A program made the position numbers and the translations under genes. The notes beneath the pieces were generated by a model. The model ran no database searches. It saw only the letters and a list, made by a program, of their open reading frames with translations, and had not been told where the DNA came from. Below, piece by piece: positions 1 to 7,094 of a DNA stretch of 7,593 nucleotides (position 1 is the first letter of the stretch; each line of letters starts with the position of its first letter). The stretch is from Collinsella aerofaciens (GTDB taxonomy: Bacteria > Actinomycetota > Coriobacteriia > Coriobacteriales > Coriobacteriaceae). The DNA is taken from NCBI GenBank assembly GCA_030841765.1, contig JAUUSS010000104.1, forward strand, positions 1 through 7,593. The letters are read 5' to 3'.

Positions 1-20
1 CCTCCTATCCCATACGTCTA

Positions 21-55
21 CAGAAACAAGAGCCCCGCTCGGGTGAACGGGGCTC
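21..55 (-). terminator. Rho-independent terminator of gltX
   Basis: Read on the minus strand, a perfect 8-bp GC-rich stem (GAGCCCCG at 30-37 pairing with CGGGGCTC at 48-55, 10-nt loop) is followed directly by a T-rich run (TTGTTTCTG). It begins about 24 bases beyond the gltX stop codon, so it is well placed to end that transcript. Confidence 0.8.
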
Positions 56-78
56 GGATACAAACGTTTGCGCAGCGA

Positions 79-1554
79 TTACAGTGCCATCGTGCGGGCG
101 CGGTCGATGCGCGCCAGGCAGTCGTCGCGACCGACGAGCGCCATGGTCTCGCCCAGCGGGGGGCTCACCATGTTGCCGCAGACGGCGACGCGCACGGCCT
201 GGAACACCACGCGCTTCTTAAGGTCCATCTGCTCGGGAAGCGGCTCAAGCGCGGCGTCGATGTTGGCAGCCGTCCACTCGTCCACGCCCTCGAGCGCGGC
301 CTTGGCGGCGTCCAGAATGGCACCCATGCCCTCCTTGGCCAGGCCCTTGTTGACGGATTTCTCGTCATACTCGAGCGTCTCGGCCGTAGCGAAGATGGGA
401 GCGGCGACGGTCACGGCGTCGGCCGGCATCTTGGTGCGCGGCTTGACGATGGCGGCAAGCGCGTCGATCCAGTCCTCGCCGTACTCGACATTACCCTCGA
501 TGAGACCCGCCTCGTGCAGCTCGGGGACCATGATCTCGTCGGCAAACTGAGCATCGGACATGCCGTTGATGTACTCGGCGTTGACCCAGTCGAGCTTCTT
601 GGGGTCAAAGGTCGCAGGATTCTTGGAGATGCGGTCAAGCGAGAACTTGCTGGCCAGGACATCGCGCGGGATGATCGTGGTCTCGCCGTCGAGCGACCAG
701 CCGAGCAGCGCCAGGTAGTTGACGAAGGCGTCGGACAGGTAGCCGGCGTCGCGGTACTCCTCCACCGAGGTGGCGCCGTGGCGCTTGGAGAGCTTCTTGC
801 CGTCGGCACCCAAGATCATGGAGATGTGGGCGAACGTAGGCACGGGCGCGCCGAGGGCCTCGTAGACCATGACCTGACGCGGGGTGTTGGACAGGTGGTC
901 GTCGCCGCGGATGACATGGGTAATCTTCATCATGGCGTCGTCGACGACGGTCGCGAAGTTGTACGTGGGCGTGCCATCGGAGCGGAAGATGACAAAGTCG
1001 TCGAGCTCCTTGGCGTCGAAGGTCACCTCGCCGTGGACAGCGTCGTGGATGACGACGTCGCCGCGGTCCTCGGGCACCTTGATACGCAGGACGTAGGACT
1101 CGCCGGCCTCGATGCGGCGGCGGGCCTCCTCGGGATCAAGATCGCGGCAACGGCGCTGATAGCCCTGGAAGGGGTCCTTGCGCTCCTGCGCGGCCTTGCG
1201 GTCGGCGTCGAGCTGCTCCTTGGTGCAGAAGCAGGGATAGGCCTTGCCCTCGTCCCAAAGCTTCTGGGCGGCCTGCTTGTACAGGTCCAGGCGCTCGGTC
1301 TGGGCGTAGGGGCCAAAGTCGCCGCCCACCTCGGGACCCTCGTCCCAGTCCAGGCCCAGCCAACGCATGGCGCGCAGGATGATCTGCGTGTTCTCGTCGG
1401 TGGAGCGGGTGGGGTCGGTGTCGTCGATGCGCAGGATGAACGTGCCGCCGTTTGCGCGGGCGAAAGCCCAGTTATAGATAGCGGTGCGGGCGCCGCCGAT
1501 GTGCAGCTTGCCCGTCGGTGAGGGTGCAAAGCGGACGCGAACGTCTGATGCCAT
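79..1554 (-). CDS. gltX: Glutamyl-tRNA synthetase
   Basis: Class I aminoacyl-tRNA synthetase that charges tRNA-Glu with glutamate using ATP in the cytoplasm. The 491-residue product is the usual length. The N-terminal catalytic domain carries PSPTGKLHIGG (residues 11-21, HIGH signature at 18-21) and the KMSKS-class motif KLSKR (254-258). An insert at about 108-138 has CxC (Cys108, Cys110) and a later Cys136, resembling the zinc-binding part of bacterial GluRS. The C-terminal third is the helical anticodon-binding region. The motif normally written RIEDTD reads RIDDTD here. I start at 1554 rather than at an in-frame ATG at 1593: GAGGAG lies 6 bases upstream of 1554, homology begins right after it, and a promoter-like -10 at 1595-1600 would put 1593 upstream of transcription. 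It is divergent from metK. Whether the enzyme is discriminating or also charges tRNA-Gln cannot be told from this window. Confidence 0.97.
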   Translation of the reverse strand: MASDVRVRFAPSPTGKLHIGGARTAIYNWAFARANGGTFILRIDDTDPTRSTDENTQIILRAMRWLGLDWDEGPEVGGDFGPYAQTERLDLYKQAAQKLWDEGKAYPCFCTKEQLDADRKAAQERKDPFQGYQRRCRDLDPEEARRRIEAGESYVLRIKVPEDRGDVVIHDAVHGEVTFDAKELDDFVIFRSDGTPTYNFATVVDDAMMKITHVIRGDDHLSNTPRQVMVYEALGAPVPTFAHISMILGADGKKLSKRHGATSVEEYRDAGYLSDAFVNYLALLGWSLDGETTIIPRDVLASKFSLDRISKNPATFDPKKLDWVNAEYINGMSDAQFADEIMVPELHEAGLIEGNVEYGEDWIDALAAIVKPRTKMPADAVTVAAPIFATAETLEYDEKSVNKGLAKEGMGAILDAAKAALEGVDEWTAANIDAALEPLPEQMDLKKRVVFQAVRVAVCGNMVSPPLGETMALVGRDDCLARIDRARTMAL

Positions 1555-1594
1555 GGAAATCTCCTCGATTGCAGGATGGATGTCTAACCGCATC

Positions 1595-1623
1595 AGTATA
1601 AAGCATCAAAGCAACCTCCGCAC
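1595..1623 (-). promoter_or_regulatory. Putative gltX promoter
   Basis: On the minus strand TATACT (plus coordinates 1595-1600) matches the -10 consensus in 5 of 6 positions and would start transcription near 1588, giving a short leader of about 34 bases before the gltX start. The -35 is poor (TTGTGC at a 19-base spacing is the best match), so this is only a candidate. Confidence 0.35.
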
Positions 1624-1628
1624 AAAGG

Positions 1629-1772
1629 GCACCGACCCAGTCATTGGGTAGCTAATTTTGGGACGGGGCTTTTTTAGCTACCCTATATCGAGATTGGTCT
1701 TAGGCTCCGAAGACTCCGGATTGGGTAGCTAAAAAAGCCCCGTCCCAAATTAGCTAACCAATGGCTCGGTGC
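1629..1772. repeat. Large nested inverted repeat between gltX and metK
   Basis: Two arms of 50-55 bases (1629-1683 and 1723-1772) are reverse complements around a 39-base centre. The inner part (1643-1683 against 1723-1762) differs by one mismatch and one gap; the outer part is looser but ends in matching GCACCGA. Each arm is itself bounded by inverted copies of GGGTAGCTAA: 1646-1655 with 1674-1683 is perfect, and 1723-1732 with 1750-1759 has one mismatch. The element can therefore form one long hairpin or two smaller ones. It sits between two divergent genes, so a normal terminator role is not expected. A dispersed REP- or MITE-like repeat is the likeliest identity, by inference. No coding capacity is seen. 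Confidence 0.85.
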
Positions 1773-1779
1773 GGAAAGG

Positions 1780-1875
1780 GTGTGAATGTTTGATTTACGC
1801 GCTATGATGTGCCCTTGCATAGAGAGCCCGGCGGAATGGTAACGGTCGCTGGGACACGTTTTTGAAAGGACAATC
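1780..1875 (+). promoter_or_regulatory. Putative metK promoter and leader
   Basis: TATGAT at 1803-1808 is a reasonable -10, but nothing close to TTGACA lies 16-18 bases upstream, so the promoter is tentative. The leader to the metK start is about 60 bases and can form a 7-bp hairpin with one G-U pair: CCCGGCG (1827-1833) with CGCTGGG (1847-1853), 13-nt loop. The Shine-Dalgarno AAAGGA (1865-1870) lies 5 bases before the ATG and outside this hairpin. The leader is too short for a SAM-I riboswitch; I cannot match it to a known SAM-sensing class. Confidence 0.3.
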
Positions 1876-3156
<1,281 letters not shown>

Positions 3157-3194
3157 TTGGGAACCGCTAAGGTCATAACAACATATGCACTTTC

Positions 3195-3234
3195 AAAAGA
3201 AGTACCGGTCCCAAACGGTACTTCTTTTTTATTT
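3195..3234 (+). terminator. Rho-independent terminator of metK
   Basis: A 13-bp perfect inverted repeat (AAAAGAAGTACCG at 3195-3207, CGGTACTTCTTTT at 3216-3228) with an 8-nt loop runs into a T-rich tract (TTTTTTATTT). The A-run on the 5' side lets it work in both directions in principle, but the only gene entering it is metK. Confidence 0.9.
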
Positions 3235-3291
3235 AAAGGTGGTGAAGATGAGCCTACCTGGGACATGGAATAAATCACAGGCCGATAAATT

Positions 3292-3322
3292 TTGCAGCAG
3301 AGCGACTCCAACCATGTATCCT
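3292..3322 (+). promoter_or_regulatory. Weak candidate promoter for the serine ammonia-lyase
   Basis: TTGCAG (3292-3297) and TATCCT (3317-3322) are separated by 19 bases, longer than ideal. A start about 7 bases downstream would fall inside the left arm of the palindrome that begins at 3325. The metK terminator just upstream makes a separate promoter necessary, but this pair is weak and others are possible. The rest of 3235-3324 shows nothing clear beyond a poorly supported 30-codon reading frame. Confidence 0.2.
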
Positions 3323-3324
3323 AA

Positions 3325-3445
3325 GTTCCGAGGGCTTTAGTATTTGGTCGATCGCGAGTTCCGCACGAGCCGGAGGCCACTTAATGTGGCCTCCGTGCGA
3401 GCAGGACTGTCCGAGCAGGCGACCAAATACTAAAGCCCTCGGAAC
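3325..3445. repeat. 121-base palindromic element with perfect 26-bp arms
   Basis: Arms 3325-3350 and 3420-3445 are perfect 26-base reverse complements. The 69-base centre has its own perfect 10-bp hairpin (CGGAGGCCAC at 3371-3380, GTGGCCTCCG at 3386-3395, loop TTAAT), a small GGAC-T-GTCC palindrome at 3404-3412, and short repeats of GAGCAGG (3399-3405 and 3413-3419). As RNA it would be a long stem capped by a branched head. No T-run follows, so it is not a standard terminator. It lies 55 bases before the start of the serine ammonia-lyase and, unless the promoter is downstream of it, would be in that gene's 5' leader. It may be a mobile palindromic repeat (REP/MITE-like), a structured leader or a small RNA; the sequence alone does not decide. 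Confidence 0.9.
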
Positions 3446-3500
3446 GGCGGGACAGAGTATGCCCCGCCCCTCGGGACGACGGGATAGATAAGGAGCACCC
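3446..3500 (+). promoter_or_regulatory. Leader hairpin and ribosome binding site
   Basis: A 6-bp hairpin (GGCGGG at 3446-3451 with CCCGCC at 3463-3468) follows the palindromic element. A strong Shine-Dalgarno AAGGAG at 3490-3495 lies 5 bases before the ATG at 3501 and settles that start. Confidence 0.6.
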
Positions 3501-4322
3501 ATGGCAGGCAAGCCGCAAACACTAGCTACGACCTCGGCATTCGAGATCTTGGGCCCCGTCATGGTCGGCCCCAGCTCATCGCACACCGCCGGCGCCCTGC
3601 GCTGCGCCCAAGTTGCCGCCAGCCTGCTGGAAGGCCGCATCACCAAAGTCACCTTTGGCCTGTGGAACTCCTTCGCCCACACCTACCGCGGCCACGGCAC
3701 CGATCGTGCGCTCGTTGCGGGCATCCTGGGCCTCGACACCGATGACGAGAACATCAAGCAGGCCTTCGACCTCGCACGCGAGCAGGGCCTCGAATATCAT
3801 TTTGACATCAAGGGCGACGACGCGTCCATCCATCCCAACACCGTCGACATCGACATGGTCGATGACACGGGCGCCACGGCACAGGTCCGCGGCGAGAGCC
3901 TGGGCGGCGGCAAGATGCGCATCAGCCGCATTAACGGCGTCGGCGTCGACATCTCGGGCATGTATTCCACGCTCTTCGCGGCACACAAGGACGTCCCCGG
4001 TGTACTCGCCGCGCTCACCAACCTGCTCGCCTACGCCAACGTAAACATCGCCTTCTGCCGCACCTACCGCACCGAGGTGGGCGGTCAGGCCTACTCCGTC
4101 TTTGAGACCGACGGCGCGCCCGATGACACCGTCGTCCCCATGCTGCGCAAGCTCGACAATGTCGATTACGCAACGTTTATCGAGCTCCCCGGTTCTGCCT
4201 CGTCGCTCTCCCCGGCGTCTCGGCCAAGGAAATCTTCGACGACGGCGAGCAGCTGCTCGATGCGTGCGAGGAACTGGGGCTCAGCATTGGCGCCGTCATG
4301 GCCGTTCGCGAGGCGCGTCTGA
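3501..4322 (+). CDS. sdaAB: L-serine ammonia-lyase, beta and ACT domain part
   Basis: The first 273-codon open frame of the broken serine ammonia-lyase. Residues 14-150 form the beta domain: PVMVGPSSSHTAGALR (19-34) holds the family's PSSSHT signature, followed by GHGTDRALVAGILGL (64-78) and the glycine-rich GGGKMRISRINGV (135-147). Residues 158-228 resemble an ACT domain (AHKDVPGVLAALTNLL), the fold that binds small ligands such as serine in two-chain Gram-positive enzymes. Authentic sequence ends near Pro230-Gly231. The last 40 or so residues are Ser/Arg/Ala-rich out-of-frame reading of the alpha domain and should not be treated as protein homology. AAGGAG 5 bases upstream supports the start. 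If translated alone it would be a regulatory half without the cluster ligands. Confidence 0.8.
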   Translation: MAGKPQTLATTSAFEILGPVMVGPSSSHTAGALRCAQVAASLLEGRITKVTFGLWNSFAHTYRGHGTDRALVAGILGLDTDDENIKQAFDLAREQGLEYHFDIKGDDASIHPNTVDIDMVDDTGATAQVRGESLGGGKMRISRINGVGVDISGMYSTLFAAHKDVPGVLAALTNLLAYANVNIAFCRTYRTEVGGQAYSVFETDGAPDDTVVPMLRKLDNVDYATFIELPGSASSLSPASRPRKSSTTASSCSMRARNWGSALAPSWPFARRV

Positions 4323-5107
4323 CCGGCGAGGCCCACGCCGTCGCTGCTATGCGCCGCGTGCTCGACGTCATGCGCGAGGAGACCACGGCCCCCATCGCCA
4401 ATCCGCAACGCTCGCTCGGCGGGCTTATCGGCGGCGAGGCCAAGCTTGTCGAAGCCACCGGCCGCAACGATTTGAGTGCAAGCCTGATGGGCCCCGTTCA
4501 GACCGACGCCGTGGCCCGCGCGATGGCCGTGCTTGAGCGCTCCGCCACGATGGGAGTGATCGTCGCCGCCCCCACGGCAGGCTCCGCGGGTGTCGTGCCC
4601 GGCTGCGTGTTGGCGCTCGCCGATCGCCTGCAGCTCGACGACGAGCAAGTCATGGACGCGCTCTACTGCGCAGCCGCCATCGGCCTCAACCTCACCACAA
4701 GCGCCTGCGTTGCCGGCGCCGAGGGCGGCTGCCAAGCCGAGGTGGGAAGCGCCGCTGCCATGGCAGCCGCCGCGCTGGTGCAGATGCTCGGCGGCACGCC
4801 CGAGCAGGCGCTCGACGCCAGTTCCATCGCGCTGAGTAACCTGCTGGGCCTCGTTTGTGACCCCGTCGGTGGCCTCGTGGAGGTGCCCTGCCAAAACCGC
4901 AACGCCATTGGCGTGGCAGCGGCCTTTAGCTCGGCACAACTCGCCCTCGCAGGCATTAAGAGCTTGGTGCCGTTTGACCAGATGGCACATGTCATGCTTT
5001 CGGTGGGCCACGCGTTGCCGACCACGCTGCGCGAGACGGCAAAGGGCGGCATCGCGCAGGCTCCGGCCGCACTTTCGGCCTGTGCAAAATGCGGTGTGTG
5101 CGGATAG
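4298..5107 (+). CDS. sdaAA: L-serine ammonia-lyase, alpha (catalytic) domain part
   Basis: Catalytic half of the serine ammonia-lyase, in the -1 frame relative to the N-terminal half. ATG 4298 is only the first usual start codon, with no Shine-Dalgarno near it; homologous sequence (VSAKEIFDDGEQLLDACEEL) runs back to about 4217. Conserved features: APTAGSAGVVPG (about 4568-4603), AEGGCQAEVGSA with a cluster Cys at 4730-4732, LVCDPVGGLVEVPC with Cys at 4856-4858 and 4889-4891, then RETAKGG near the C-terminus. These three cysteines are the standard ligands of the labile [4Fe-4S] cluster. The protein ends CAKCGVCG: three further cysteines spaced CxxCxxC, the last one penultimate. In E. coli SdaA a penultimate Cys also ends the chain, and in the Legionella enzyme a C-terminal Cys reaches the cluster. 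From 4298 the product is 269 residues, shorter than Bacillus SdaAA (about 300), consistent with a missing N-terminal segment. Confidence 0.8.
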   Translation: MAVREARLTGEAHAVAAMRRVLDVMREETTAPIANPQRSLGGLIGGEAKLVEATGRNDLSASLMGPVQTDAVARAMAVLERSATMGVIVAAPTAGSAGVVPGCVLALADRLQLDDEQVMDALYCAAAIGLNLTTSACVAGAEGGCQAEVGSAAAMAAAALVQMLGGTPEQALDASSIALSNLLGLVCDPVGGLVEVPCQNRNAIGVAAAFSSAQLALAGIKSLVPFDQMAHVMLSVGHALPTTLRETAKGGIAQAPAALSACAKCGVCG

Positions 5108-5125
5108 CGGCAAAGAACGACTCAA

Positions 5126-5152
5126 AGGTGGGACAAATGTCCCACCTCTTTT
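5126..5152 (+). terminator. Rho-independent terminator of the serine ammonia-lyase
   Basis: Perfect 9-bp stem (AGGTGGGAC at 5126-5134, GTCCCACCT at 5139-5147) with an AAAT loop, followed by CTTTT. It starts 18 bases after the stop codon and separates this gene from the next. Confidence 0.85.
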
Positions 5153-5169
5153 GAATGCCACCGTTTCCG

Positions 5170-5199
5170 TACCACAAACAGCAGGGCAATCGCTATAAT
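5170..5199 (+). promoter_or_regulatory. Promoter of the L,D-transpeptidase gene
   Basis: A perfect -10 TATAAT at 5194-5199 lies between the preceding terminator and the gene. The -35 is weak (TACCAC or ACCACA at 17-18 bases). Transcription would start near 5206, giving a leader of about 50 bases. Confidence 0.6.
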
Positions 5200-5256
5200 G
5201 CAAGCCCAGTAAAAACACGATGAACCGCAAGGCGAAAATCGAAGGATATGCATACG

Positions 5257-6996
5257 ATGTCGCAAAACGATCGAACTCAACTGATTCCCGATCCGCAGCA
5301 GCCGAGCAGGCACGCCGGCGGCGTTCAGTCGCCGCGCCCTATCGCGCCGAGCCACAGCCACGGTCAGCAGCGTGGTGCGGCAAACGCTTCTCAACGCCCG
5401 AACCAACAGCGACAGCAGCGTCAACAACGTCAGCAGCGCCAGGCAAACGGCAATGCGCCCAAGCAGCCCCACACGCACGCTCGAGGCGATCGTGGCCCCG
5501 CGCGCAAGTCCGCCGGCAACAATAAGTCGGGCAAAAAGACGACGCTCTTTGTCGTCCTGGGTCTTATCGTCATTGTATATATCGTAGGCATCGTAGCGTT
5601 TTCGCAGCTAGCCTACCCCAACACCACCATTGCCGGCGTCGACGTCTCGTTCTCCAACGCTTCGTCCGCCGCCACCAAGGTCAACTCGGCATGGAAGCAC
5701 TATAAGCTCGCCGTGACAGGCGATGACTTTAGCTGGACCTATCAGCCCGAGTCCGATGAACCCATCGTCGATGGCGAAGCTGCCGCAAAAGAGATCATCA
5801 ACCACAACGAAGCCTTTATTTGGCCGGTCCGCCTTGTGGAATCCTTAAGCGGCAAGACCAAAACAACCGCTACCTCCAACGAAGTCGATCTTGATCAAGA
5901 CGTCGACCTGTCCATGCTCTCCGACACCTTTGACCAAAAGAAGTTTGAGAAGGATCTGGGCGCCGCCATCAACGAGTTTAACGAGGGCCGTTCGGGCACG
6001 TTCGAGGCCAATAGCTCCTATGACGAGCAGGCCGGCAAGTTTACCGTCGAGAAGGCGCGCTCCAACGAAAAACTCAACCGCGAGCATGTCATTAAGTATG
6101 CCGAGCTCGAGCTTGCCTCGCTGGCCGAGTCCGTAGATCTTTCCAAGCTCGGCAACGATGCCTATGAGCCACTCAATGGAACGCTGACCGATGATCAGAT
6201 TCAGGCCGCATGCGATGCCGCCAACAACTTCCTGGGCGTCAACGTGACCCTCAGGCTCAACGGCGAGGATGCCGGCAAAGTTGATGGCAGCTCCGTATTG
6301 CAGTGGATCAGCTTTGCCGATCCGGCCAACCCCACGCTCGATACTTCGCAGATCAGTAGCTGGGCAGCCGAGCTCGCCAACGGCTTTAATACCGTGGGCT
6401 CCACTCGCTGGTGGACGCGCGCCGATGGCAAGCAGTGCGCCGTCGAAGGCGGCGACTTTGGTTGGTCCATCGACAGCAGCTCGCTCGCCAAGCAGGTCGA
6501 GGACGCCATTAGCAACAAGCAGACCGGCGAAATCGAGATCAAGTACTCCCAGAAGGCCGACACCTTTACCGCAAAGGGAGAGCCCGACTGGAAGGCATAC
6601 ATCGACGTCGACCTGTTCGAGCAGCACGCGCGCTACTATGACGAGAACGGTAATATCGTTTGGGAGGCCAACTTTATTTCCGGCAAACCGGGCGAAGACG
6701 CCACCCCCGAAGGCGTGTGGCAGATCAACAGCAACGACGGCGGCAGTACCCTGATCGGAGCCAAGGACCCCGAGACCGGTAAGCCCAAATACGAAAGCCC
6801 GGTGAGCTACTGGATGCCGTTCGAGGGCAATATGATCGGCTTCCACGATGCCACCTGGCAAAACGACAAGAGCTTCGATAATGCCGAGTCGTACAAGTGG
6901 TGCGGCAGCCACGGTTGCATCAACCTGCGCCTGGCAGACGCCAAGGCACTTCACGACTGCATCAAAGTCGGCCTGTGCGTGGTTGTCCACTCGTAG
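5257..6996 (+). CDS. Membrane-anchored L,D-transpeptidase (YkuD family)
   Basis: Probable peptidoglycan L,D-transpeptidase making 3-3 cross-links (or attaching proteins) outside the membrane. Counting from ATG 5257 it has 579 residues: a hydrophilic cytoplasmic tail (1-94) rich in Gln, Arg, His and Pro with four QRQ units (51-62); one membrane helix at about 95-117 (TTLFVVLGLIVIVYIVGIV); a long extracellular part opening with PNTTIAGVDVSF, typical of the PG_binding_4 domains found before YkuD domains, and containing a later GDFGWSIDSSSL segment typical of the same region; and the catalytic domain from about 448 to the end. The catalytic signature is H530 in GFHDATW and SHGCIN with nucleophile Cys554. 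An ATG at 5248 is in frame, but GAAGGA (5241-5246) leaves only one base to it and 10 to ATG 5257, so I prefer 5257. It is flanked by a terminator and its own TATAAT, so it is probably monocistronic. Expected insensitivity to most penicillins is family knowledge. Confidence 0.93.
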   Translation: MSQNDRTQLIPDPQQPSRHAGGVQSPRPIAPSHSHGQQRGAANASQRPNQQRQQRQQRQQRQANGNAPKQPHTHARGDRGPARKSAGNNKSGKKTTLFVVLGLIVIVYIVGIVAFSQLAYPNTTIAGVDVSFSNASSAATKVNSAWKHYKLAVTGDDFSWTYQPESDEPIVDGEAAAKEIINHNEAFIWPVRLVESLSGKTKTTATSNEVDLDQDVDLSMLSDTFDQKKFEKDLGAAINEFNEGRSGTFEANSSYDEQAGKFTVEKARSNEKLNREHVIKYAELELASLAESVDLSKLGNDAYEPLNGTLTDDQIQAACDAANNFLGVNVTLRLNGEDAGKVDGSSVLQWISFADPANPTLDTSQISSWAAELANGFNTVGSTRWWTRADGKQCAVEGGDFGWSIDSSSLAKQVEDAISNKQTGEIEIKYSQKADTFTAKGEPDWKAYIDVDLFEQHARYYDENGNIVWEANFISGKPGEDATPEGVWQINSNDGGSTLIGAKDPETGKPKYESPVSYWMPFEGNMIGFHDATWQNDKSFDNAESYKWCGSHGCINLRLADAKALHDCIKVGLCVVVHS

Positions 6997-7064
6997 TGCA
7001 ACGCGCGCATTCCTACAACGTGGAACCGCTGCGACCAATCTAACAGTTCCGAAAGAAACCGTCC

Positions 7065-7094
7065 TATGCGCCCGCCCCAACCGGTGGGCGCATA
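7065..7094. other. 12-bp hairpin overlapping the next gene's -10
   Basis: TATGCGCCCGCC (7065-7076) pairs with GGTGGGCGCATA (7083-7094) over 12 bp with one G-U, loop CCAACC. No T-run follows, so as a terminator of the transpeptidase gene it would be atypical. The right arm overlaps the first two bases of TATAAT at 7093-7098, so an operator role is equally possible. Confidence 0.6.

Larger units (their letters stand above)
3501..5107 (+). pseudogene. sdaA: Frameshifted single-chain L-serine ammonia-lyase (iron-sulfur)
   Basis: Whole locus for an oxygen-sensitive [4Fe-4S] L-serine dehydratase, converting L-serine to pyruvate and ammonia. Domain order is beta (ASB-type) at residues 14-150, ACT at about 158-228, then the catalytic alpha domain, as if the two chains of the Bacillus enzyme were fused. 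The N-terminal frame carries sense to FIELPG (ending near 4193), while alpha-domain sequence is already recognisable as LPGVSAKEIF from 4208 in a frame shifted by -1 (equivalently +2). The alpha frame is open from 4127 but has no ATG, GTG or TTG before 4298, which is some 20-25 residues inside the alpha domain, so independent translation of a full alpha chain is not supported. A one-base deletion, a 23-base insertion (see findings), a sequencing error or recoding could explain it. Both halves otherwise look well conserved, so the break is either recent or not real. Confidence 0.8.

Noticed and set aside
43..1521. Long plus-strand open frame opposite gltX
   Set aside because: It is antisense to a clear gltX, has a His/Gly/Val-rich composition typical of the reverse strand of GC-rich genes, and shows no recognisable domain.
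1555..1593. Upstream ATG (1593) as gltX start
   Set aside because: The 13 extra residues have no family match, the Shine-Dalgarno fits ATG 1554, and a -10-like box adjoins 1593.
1809..1875. SAM-I type riboswitch upstream of metK
   Set aside because: The leader is only about 60-70 bases and lacks the four-helix layout and terminator/antiterminator of SAM-I elements.
4185..4232. Programmed -1 ribosomal frameshift joining the two serine ammonia-lyase halves
   Set aside because: No X XXY YYZ heptamer in the correct phase is present. The nearest candidates, around CTCCCCGG and AAGGAAA, do not allow re-pairing of both tRNAs, and I see no clear downstream pseudoknot.
4166..5230. Minus-strand open frame of 354 codons opposite the serine ammonia-lyase
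   Set aside because: It mirrors the alpha domain, runs through the terminator at 5126-5152, and has no recognisable protein family.
5248..5256. ATG 5248 as the L,D-transpeptidase start
   Set aside because: The ribosome site GAAGGA ends one base before it; ATG 5257 has workable spacing. The difference is only three residues.
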